DNA of 10,918 bases from an uncultured Chloroflexota bacterium (lineage in GTDB: Bacteria; Chloroflexota; Dehalococcoidia; UBA2247; RBG-13-53-26), in the NCBI GenBank assembly GCA_937860285.1, contig CALMBS010000157.1:1-10918 (forward strand), read 5' to 3'. The notes beneath the pieces are model-generated. The model saw nothing but the letters and a program-made list of their open reading frames with translations, was not told the DNA's origin and did not search any database. Made by a program: the position numbers and the translations under genes. Shown one piece after another: positions 6,417 to 10,918 of the stretch. Every line of letters starts with the position of its first letter. Position 1 is the first letter of the stretch.

Positions 6417-7573
6417 GGAAGGCGCTCCTGGTCCTGATGGTGGTGGCGCTGCTGGCGGTTCTGGGCCTGCCGCTCTCCTGCCTCCCGAATGACGATGGGG
6501 GCGGGGATGGGACGGGGGCGGTGGAGGGCGAGACCATCCAGACGGGCGGGTTCACCGTCACCCTGGGCACGCCCGAGGTGGACTTTCCGGAGTCCATGGA
6601 GTTCCGGGTCCAGGTCGAAGGCGGCGCCGAGGTAACGGGCATATCACTTCAGTACCGTATGGACCGGATGGGCATCTTCCCGGTCACCAGCGTCGTCTTT
6701 CCCGATTTCACGCCGGGGGTGAAGACGACAGCCGCGTGGACCTGGGACATGGAGCAGACCGGGGGCCTTCCGCCGGGGGCCGACCTCACCTACTGGTGGT
6801 CGATAGAGGACTCCGCCGGCCATCGGGCGGACACCCCGGCCCGGACGGCCAGCTTCGATGACGGGCGCCACGAATGGCGGAAGCTGGACGGCAGTGGTTT
6901 CACCCTGTACTGGTACAAGGGCGACGACGGCTTCGCCGGGCAGCTGGTGGATGCGGGGGAGGAGGCCCTGGAGCTGCTGGCGCAGGACATCGGGGCGGCG
7001 CCGGAGCGGGCCATCGAGGTGTACATCTACGGCAGCACTGGAGAGCTGCAGGGCTCCCTCATCTACCCCGACGAGTGGACCGGGGGGGTGGCGTTCACCG
7101 AGTACTCGATTGTGGCGCTGGGCATCTCGTCCGGCGATCTGGAGTGGGGGTTGGGCGCCATGGCGCACGAGATGGCCCACCTGGTGGTGCACCAGGTGAC
7201 CATGAATGGCTACGGTGTCGCCCTGCCCACGTGGCTGGACGAGGGGCTCGCCATGTATGCCGAGGGCCCGCTGGCTTCAAGCTTCGCCACCGTGCTCAGC
7301 TCCGCGGTCAGACAGGACCGCCTGGACTCCGTCCAGAGCCTGTCCAGCTCCTTCCCGGCGGCCACCGAAGCGGCCTACCTGGCCTATGCCGAGAGCTACA
7401 GCCTGGTCGACTACCTCCTGGAGCGGCACGGCGGCCAGGAGAGGATGGTGGCGTACCTCTCCGCGATCCAGGGCGGCAGCGGGTACGAGGAAGCCCTGCA
7501 GGCGGTGTACGGGTTGACCCCGGCTGGCCTGGACGCGCAGTGGAAGTCCTATCTGGCGGCGGGCAGCGTCTAG
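6413..7573 (+). CDS. Exported, probably lipid-anchored Peptidase_MA-like zinc metallopeptidase
   Basis: This 386-aa protein is predicted to be exported and to act as a gluzincin-type zinc peptidase on the outer face of the membrane; its substrate is unknown. The N terminus MRKALLVLMVVALLAVLGLP is a signal peptide that ends at Cys23. The preceding PLS is not a canonical lipobox, so lipidation is uncertain. A Gly/Asp-rich tether (about 24-40) is followed by a beta-rich region (about 45-145) that resembles an Ig-like or other accessory domain. The catalytic domain then follows, with the zinc motif HEMAH (252-256) and a third ligand, Glu277, in LPTWLDEGLAMYAEG. This HExxH-plus-WLDEG pattern marks the Peptidase_MA group. 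The GTG start overlaps the miaA stop (GTGA), with GGGAGG 10 nt upstream; ATG 6436 would spoil the signal peptide. The next gene begins 2 nt later. Confidence 0.85.
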   Translation: MRKALLVLMVVALLAVLGLPLSCLPNDDGGGDGTGAVEGETIQTGGFTVTLGTPEVDFPESMEFRVQVEGGAEVTGISLQYRMDRMGIFPVTSVVFPDFTPGVKTTAAWTWDMEQTGGLPPGADLTYWWSIEDSAGHRADTPARTASFDDGRHEWRKLDGSGFTLYWYKGDDGFAGQLVDAGEEALELLAQDIGAAPERAIEVYIYGSTGELQGSLIYPDEWTGGVAFTEYSIVALGISSGDLEWGLGAMAHEMAHLVVHQVTMNGYGVALPTWLDEGLAMYAEGPLASSFATVLSSAVRQDRLDSVQSLSSSFPAATEAAYLAYAESYSLVDYLLERHGGQERMVAYLSAIQGGSGYEEALQAVYGLTPAGLDAQWKSYLAAGSV

Positions 7574-7575
7574 CC

Positions 7576-9189
7576 ATGGGGAGACTGGGGACCGCCGGCC
7601 GCCGCTGCCTCTCTCTGGCGCTGGTGCTGCTGGCCCTGCTGTGCCTGGGCAACACCTGCACCTCGGATACCGGCAGCTCGAACCTGTCCGTTCCCGACCG
7701 GGACACGCTGGTGCTGGCGGACTCGGACCCGTCGACCCTGGACCCGGCCCTGGCCAGGGAGGTGGGGTCCGTCAGCTACATCATGCAGATATTCAGCGGG
7801 CTGGTGACCTTCGACGCGGGCATGAACCCCGTCCCGGACATCGCCGAGGGCTGGGAGACGGACGGCACCGGCACCATCTACACCTTCCACCTCCGCGAGG
7901 ACGCCGTCTTCCACGACGGGCGGCCGGTCACCGCCGCGGACTTCAGGTACTCGTGGGAGAGGGCCTGTGACCCCGCCACGGGCTCCCAGACCGCCGGGAC
8001 CTACCTGAACGACATCGTGGGGGCGGTGGACCGGCTGGCGGGCGGCGCCGAAGAGGTGTCCGGCATCGAGGTGGTGGACGACCGCACGCTGCGGGTCACT
8101 ATCGACCGGCCGAAGGCCTACTTCCTCTCGAAGCTGGCCCAGCCGGTCTCCTTCGTGGTGGACGGCCAGGAGGCGGACGGAGGCGGGGAGTGGTGGCGCC
8201 AGCCCAACGGCACCGGGCCTTTCAGGCTGGCGGGATGGGAGCAGGGCAGCCTCCTTCTCCTGGAGAGGAACGAGGACTTCTACCGGGAGAAGGCCGGGGT
8301 GGGCCACGTGGCCTACCTGTTCAACGCCGGCTACTCCATGCAGCTCTACGAGCAGGGCCGGATCGACGTCACCGGCGTTTCCATTTACAGCCTGGAGAGG
8401 GTGATGGATGAGAGCAACGCGCTGCATCCGCAGCTGTCCATCTATCCCCAGTACAACATCACCTACCTGGGCTTCAACTGCAGCGGCGGCCCGCTGGCGG
8501 ACGCCAGGGTGCGCCGGGCGTTGTGCCTGGCGGTGGACCGGGAGAGGGTAGTCAGCCAGGTCCTGCTGGACTCCGTGGAGGCGGCCGGCGGCATCGTGCC
8601 CCCCGGCATGATGGGCTACGACGCCGGCTTCGCCGGGCTGGACTACGATGTGGCTGCGGCCAGGGCCCTGCTGGCAGAGGCGGGATACGGCCCGGGCGGG
8701 AGCCCTCTGAAGGTGGTGGTGACCCTCCCAGGCAGCAGCGGCGACCTGGCGTCCTACTTCACGGCCGTCCTCTACCAATGGGAGGAGAACCTGGGCGCCG
8801 AGGTGGAGGTGCGGCAGCTGGACGGCGACGCCTACTTCGACCGCCTCGGCGAGGAGAGGGACGACGTGTTCTTCTTCGGCTGGTCGGCGGACTACCCGGA
8901 CCCCCAGGACTTCCTGGACGTCCTGTTCCGCAACGGGAGCATCAACAACCCCGGCGGGTACGCCGACGCCGCCTATGACTCCCTCCTGGACCGGGCCGCG
9001 GTGGAGCCCGATGAGAGCGCCCGCGCCGCGCTGTACCGGCAGGCCGAGGCGAAGCTGGTGGCCGAGGACGCTGCCTGCCTGCCACTGTGGTTCGGGAGGA
9101 GCTACCTGCTGATCAAGCCCCGGGTCCATGGGTACGCCCTGAGCCCGCTGGGGTACCCGCTGCTCTCCGGCGTGTCCGTGTCGGACTAG
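7576..9189 (+). CDS. ABC transporter solute-binding protein, family 5 (oligopeptide/dipeptide type)
   Basis: This extracytoplasmic receptor (537 aa) is of the OppA/DppA kind. Such proteins bind peptides, or in some members nickel or sugars, and pass them to a membrane permease. A basic n-region and hydrophobic core (residues 1-25) are followed by Cys28 in LGNTC, an unusual lipobox. The mature part starts TLVLADSDPSTLDPALA and shows the family 5 signature region PDIAEGWETDGTGTIYTF...FHDGRPVTAADFRYSWERA (87-130). It continues with NGTGPFRLAGWEQG, DARVRRALCLAVDRERVV, and a C-terminal lobe containing FFGWSADYPDPQDFLD. I chose ATG 7576, 2 nt after the peptidase stop. The frame stays open upstream to 6874, but that part is only a shadow of the peptidase gene. 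No permease or ATPase gene follows, so its transport partners must be elsewhere or it works alone. Confidence 0.93.
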   Translation: MGRLGTAGRRCLSLALVLLALLCLGNTCTSDTGSSNLSVPDRDTLVLADSDPSTLDPALAREVGSVSYIMQIFSGLVTFDAGMNPVPDIAEGWETDGTGTIYTFHLREDAVFHDGRPVTAADFRYSWERACDPATGSQTAGTYLNDIVGAVDRLAGGAEEVSGIEVVDDRTLRVTIDRPKAYFLSKLAQPVSFVVDGQEADGGGEWWRQPNGTGPFRLAGWEQGSLLLLERNEDFYREKAGVGHVAYLFNAGYSMQLYEQGRIDVTGVSIYSLERVMDESNALHPQLSIYPQYNITYLGFNCSGGPLADARVRRALCLAVDRERVVSQVLLDSVEAAGGIVPPGMMGYDAGFAGLDYDVAAARALLAEAGYGPGGSPLKVVVTLPGSSGDLASYFTAVLYQWEENLGAEVEVRQLDGDAYFDRLGEERDDVFFFGWSADYPDPQDFLDVLFRNGSINNPGGYADAAYDSLLDRAAVEPDESARAALYRQAEAKLVAEDAACLPLWFGRSYLLIKPRVHGYALSPLGYPLLSGVSVSD

Positions 9190-9198
9190 GGCGCTGCG

Positions 9199-9267
9199 GC
9201 CCGGTCCCGCCGGGCGGTGACGCCGCGGGGACGGGCCGGGCAACGCGGCGGGTGGCCGCTGTCACCG
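9199..9267 (+). other. Structured intergenic spacer after the operon (possible termination region)
   Basis: A compact hairpin, GCCCGG (9199-9204), loop TCCCG, CCGGGC (9210-9215), lies 9 nt after the binding-protein stop. It is followed by nested inverted repeats: CGGTGAC (9215-9221) with GTCACCG (9261-9267), and inside them GCCGCG (9222-9227) with CGCGGC (9244-9249). The two structures share C9215 and may compete. No T-tract follows, so intrinsic termination is uncertain. Strong pairing arises easily by chance at this GC content. Confidence 0.3.
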
Positions 9268-9298
9268 CGGCGATTTGCGTGCCTATTCGGGGATGCCG

Positions 9299-9307
9299 TG
9301 CTACCAT
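9299..9307 (+). promoter_or_regulatory. Candidate extended -10 element for a leaderless message
   Basis: TGCTACCAT reads as an extended -10 (TG-N-TACCAT). It is 6 nt from GTG 9314, which would place the transcription start at or next to the start codon. No ribosome binding site precedes any of the possible starts (TTG 9275, ATG 9293, GTG 9314). No good -35 is seen. Only four of the six -10 bases match consensus. Confidence 0.25.
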
Positions 9308-9313
9308 GGGAAT

Positions 9314-10480
9314 GTGAGCCCGACGTCCCTGTCCCACCGCGCGAAGTGGACCGTCCTGGCGGCCGCCATCACCCTCTGTGTGCTGGTGGCCGTTCTGGCC
9401 GTCGCCGGCTGCAGCGGGGGACCGGGGGATGGCGGCGGCACCGGCCGGGCGCTGCCGATCGATCCGGACAGCATCCCGGGCGGCTACGGGGCCGGGGTAA
9501 ACCCCACCGGGGACCCCATTGGTGGGGGGGAGGGGTACAGCCGGATGGTGACCTCCGGCATGGCCGACTACGTCGTCAGCACCGGGAGCGGGCTCCTGGA
9601 CGCCCTGTCCCGCGCCCGCTCGGGGGACGTGGTGTACGTCGAGGACAGTGCCCAGATCGACCTCACCGGCAAGAAGGACATCGCCGTTCGGGCCGGGGTG
9701 ACGCTGGCCAGCGGCCGGGGACGGAGCGGTTCCACCGGTGCCCTCCTCTTCGCCAACGATACGACCGCCTCGGGTTTCCCCAACCTGATCGAGATCGGCA
9801 GCGGGGCGCGGGTGACGGGCCTGAGGGTGAGGGGGCCCAACGGGGGTACCTCCCGCACCTTCCCGCTGTACTCGGGGCTGGTGGCGGTCGGGGATGAGGT
9901 CGAGGTGGACAACTGCGAGATCTTCAACTGGCCCCAGTCCGGAGCCGGGGTCGGGGACCACCACTACGGGCATTTCCACCACAACTACATCCACCACTGC
10001 CAGGCCGACGGATTCGGGTACGGGGTCGTCGTGTCCGGCGGCACCGCGCTGATCGAGGCCAACTACTTCGACTACTACCGCCACGCCATCGCCGGCGCCA
10101 GGGGCTATCCCGTGAGCAGCTACGAGGCGCGCTACAACCTCTGCGGGGCGAATGCCACCAACACCGCCTTTGACATGCACGGCGGGAACGACAACCCCTC
10201 ATGGGGATTCGATGAAGGCCCTGACGCTGATGTCCCGGCAGGAGGCACGATCCTGATCCACCACAACACGTTTCAGGCGACCGGCGGCAACCGCATCAGC
10301 GTGGGGATCAGGGGGGTTCCCACCGAGACCTGCCAGGTGTACGAAAACTGGACGTACTGGGAGTCGCGGTACTCCGCTGACGTCTTCAAGCAGTACGTGC
10401 AGAACCTGGACCTCGACGCGTACGTCAGGATGTCGGTATACGACAACTGGTTCGGTCCCGAGACCCCGCCAGCAGCATGA
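9314..10480 (+). CDS. Lipoprotein with predicted right-handed parallel beta-helix (pectate-lyase-like fold)
   Basis: This is predicted to be a surface-anchored protein of 388 aa. The N-terminal basic stretch SHRAKW and hydrophobic core end in the canonical lipobox V30-A31-G32-C33. A Gly/Pro-rich tether of about 45 residues follows. The rest shows the short beta-strand and Asn/Gly-turn pattern of parallel beta-helices: GLLDALSRARSGDVVYVED (typical first coils), VRAGVTLASGRGR, ARVTGLRVRGPNGG, DEVEVDNCEIFNW, a His-rich coil (216-228), TALIEANYFDYYRHAIAG, TILIHHNTFQATGG and CQVYENWTYWES. Such folds occur in polysaccharide lyases, epimerases and adhesins. I cannot assign catalytic residues, so enzyme activity is unproven. 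The start is uncertain: GTG 9314 gives a normal signal peptide, while ATG 9293 and TTG 9275 give long n-regions. Confidence 0.75.
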   Translation: MSPTSLSHRAKWTVLAAAITLCVLVAVLAVAGCSGGPGDGGGTGRALPIDPDSIPGGYGAGVNPTGDPIGGGEGYSRMVTSGMADYVVSTGSGLLDALSRARSGDVVYVEDSAQIDLTGKKDIAVRAGVTLASGRGRSGSTGALLFANDTTASGFPNLIEIGSGARVTGLRVRGPNGGTSRTFPLYSGLVAVGDEVEVDNCEIFNWPQSGAGVGDHHYGHFHHNYIHHCQADGFGYGVVVSGGTALIEANYFDYYRHAIAGARGYPVSSYEARYNLCGANATNTAFDMHGGNDNPSWGFDEGPDADVPAGGTILIHHNTFQATGGNRISVGIRGVPTETCQVYENWTYWESRYSADVFKQYVQNLDLDAYVRMSVYDNWFGPETPPAA

Positions 10481-10483
10481 TGC

Positions 10484-10506
10484 GCTGCCCCGGGCTAGGC
10501 GGCAGC
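10484..10506. terminator. Possible bidirectional hairpin between convergent genes
   Basis: GCTGCC (10484-10489) pairs with GGCAGC (10501-10506) around an 11-nt loop, starting 4 nt after the beta-helix stop and covering the stop of the minus-strand gene. The stem is only 6 bp and no T-run is present on either strand. It is listed because it is the only candidate terminator between two genes separated by 14 bp. Confidence 0.2.
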
Positions 10507-10917
10507 TGGCGGGGCGCCGGCCGGCTTGTCCTGGGCGCCCGCATCGGCGGCCGGCTTGGGCTTGGGCTGGGTGCGGGCATCACCCGCAGCCGGCTTTGGC
10601 TTCTGCTGGGGGCGGACCTCGCCTGCGGCTGGCTTTGGCTTCTGCTGGGGCCGGGCCTCAGGAGCGGCTGGCCTCGGGGCCCTGTCCTGGGGGCGGGCCT
10701 CGCCCGCGGTTGGCCTGGCGGCCCTGTCGTGGGGCCTGGCGTCGCCCGCGGCTGGTCTCGGGGCCCTGTCCTGGGGCCGGGCGTCACCTGCGGCCGGCCT
10801 GGCCGGTGGCCTGCGGGGGGGAGCCGCCCTGGGCCTCCTGGGGGGGGCGGCGGCAGAGGGGGCGGAGGTGGCGGGGACGCCGGTCGGCTCCGTGGCCGGG
10901 GCCGCCTCGCCGGGCAC
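10495..10917 (-). CDS. Ala/Pro/Arg/Lys-rich repeat protein, C-terminal part (may extend past window)
   Basis: I do not recognise this protein. The minus strand is open for 140 codons from the window edge to TAG at 10495-10497. A GTG sits at the very edge (10915-10917), so it may be an internal Val, and more N-terminal sequence probably lies outside. The visible part is low complexity: a PPRRP-rich stretch (25-38), then six tandem units, three of 14 residues (PAAGDARPQDRAPR type, 41-82) and three of 13 residues (PAAGEVRPQQKPK type, 83-121), and a degenerate end in PPAAA. Charge and composition suggest a disordered basic tail, as found on some RNA-, DNA- or ribosome-associated proteins. Minus-strand coding is supported by unit-to-unit changes that mostly keep Pro, Ala and charge, but spurious translation of a GC-rich repeat is possible. 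The gene converges on the beta-helix gene with 14 bp between the stops. Confidence 0.55.
   Translation of the reverse strand: MPGEAAPATEPTGVPATSAPSAAAPPRRPRAAPPRRPPARPAAGDARPQDRAPRPAAGDARPHDRAARPTAGEARPQDRAPRPAAPEARPQQKPKPAAGEVRPQQKPKPAAGDARTQPKPKPAADAGAQDKPAGAPPAAA
10516..10797 (-). repeat. Tandem 42-bp and 39-bp repeats encoding a basic Pro/Ala tail
   Basis: Read on the minus strand there are three 14-codon units (residues 41-54, 55-68, 69-82) followed by three 13-codon units (83-95, 96-108, 109-121) and a decayed seventh (122-134). The unit core is PAAG[DE]ARPQ. The second half changes from DRAPR to QKPK between the two sets, showing two amplification events or divergence of one ancestral unit. 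All units keep one reading frame. Confidence 0.8.
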
Positions 10918-10918
10918 T

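Noticed and set aside
6874..7575. N-terminal extension of the solute-binding protein frame
   Set aside because: It overlaps the peptidase catalytic domain in another frame, is Gly/Arg-rich without motifs, and a proper signal peptide starts at 7576.
7570..9243. Minus-strand frame covering the whole solute-binding protein gene
   Set aside because: Its Val/His/Gln/Arg-rich composition without motifs matches antisense of GC-rich coding DNA, and the plus strand has full family 5 signatures.
9217..9897. Alternative plus-strand frame over the start of the beta-helix gene
   Set aside because: It is Arg/Gly-rich and has no signal or domain. The competing frame has a signal peptide, canonical lipobox and beta-helix pattern.
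10516..10797. Tandem repeats as a CRISPR array or origin iterons
   Set aside because: There are no unique spacers, the units vary, and they keep one reading frame with amino acid conservation, which indicates coding repeats.

Overview
The window is GC-rich bacterial chromosome with tightly packed genes. It contains ten recognisable genes plus an eleventh, low-complexity reading frame that runs off the right end. Three traits suggest an uncultured member of the Chloroflexota, possibly Dehalococcoidia-like: an archaeal-type (ApgM) phosphoglycerate mutase inside a glycolytic operon, secreted Peptidase_MA-type lipoproteins with Gly-rich tethers, and frequent TTG/GTG starts. This placement is an inference from gene content and style, not from a marker gene.

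Left block (1-2111, minus strand): a protein-L-isoaspartate O-methyltransferase (pcm) is followed by an ABC-2 exporter ATPase and the start of its permease, which is cut by the window edge. The ATPase stop and the permease TTG start overlap as TTGA. A sigma70-like promoter and a good ribosome binding site precede pcm.

Divergent control region (2112-2333): back-to-back promoters drive pcm leftwards and pgk rightwards. The rightward promoter has a perfect TATAAT. Its leader of about 80 nt carries an 11-bp bulged hairpin.

Central block (2334-9189, plus strand): pgk, apgM, tpiA, miaA, a membrane-anchored Peptidase_MA-like zinc metallopeptidase and an oligopeptide-type solute-binding protein follow one another with gaps of 13 nt or less, several of them start/stop overlaps. 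They look like one transcription unit. The first three encode lower-glycolysis/gluconeogenesis enzymes and the fourth a tRNA-modifying enzyme. The last two are exported, and may together release and capture peptides outside the membrane.

Right block (9190-10918): a structured spacer of about 124 bp precedes a lipoprotein with a predicted right-handed beta-helix and a His-rich segment, possibly read from a leaderless message. Converging on it from the right is the C-terminal part of an Ala/Pro/Arg/Lys-rich protein built of 14- and 13-residue repeats.

I saw no tRNA, rRNA, CRISPR array, insertion sequence or phage gene. No clearly new defence or mobile system is visible. The points most worth following are the composition of the operon, the leader hairpin, the peptidase/binding-protein pair with no permease, the beta-helix lipoprotein and the terminal repeat protein.
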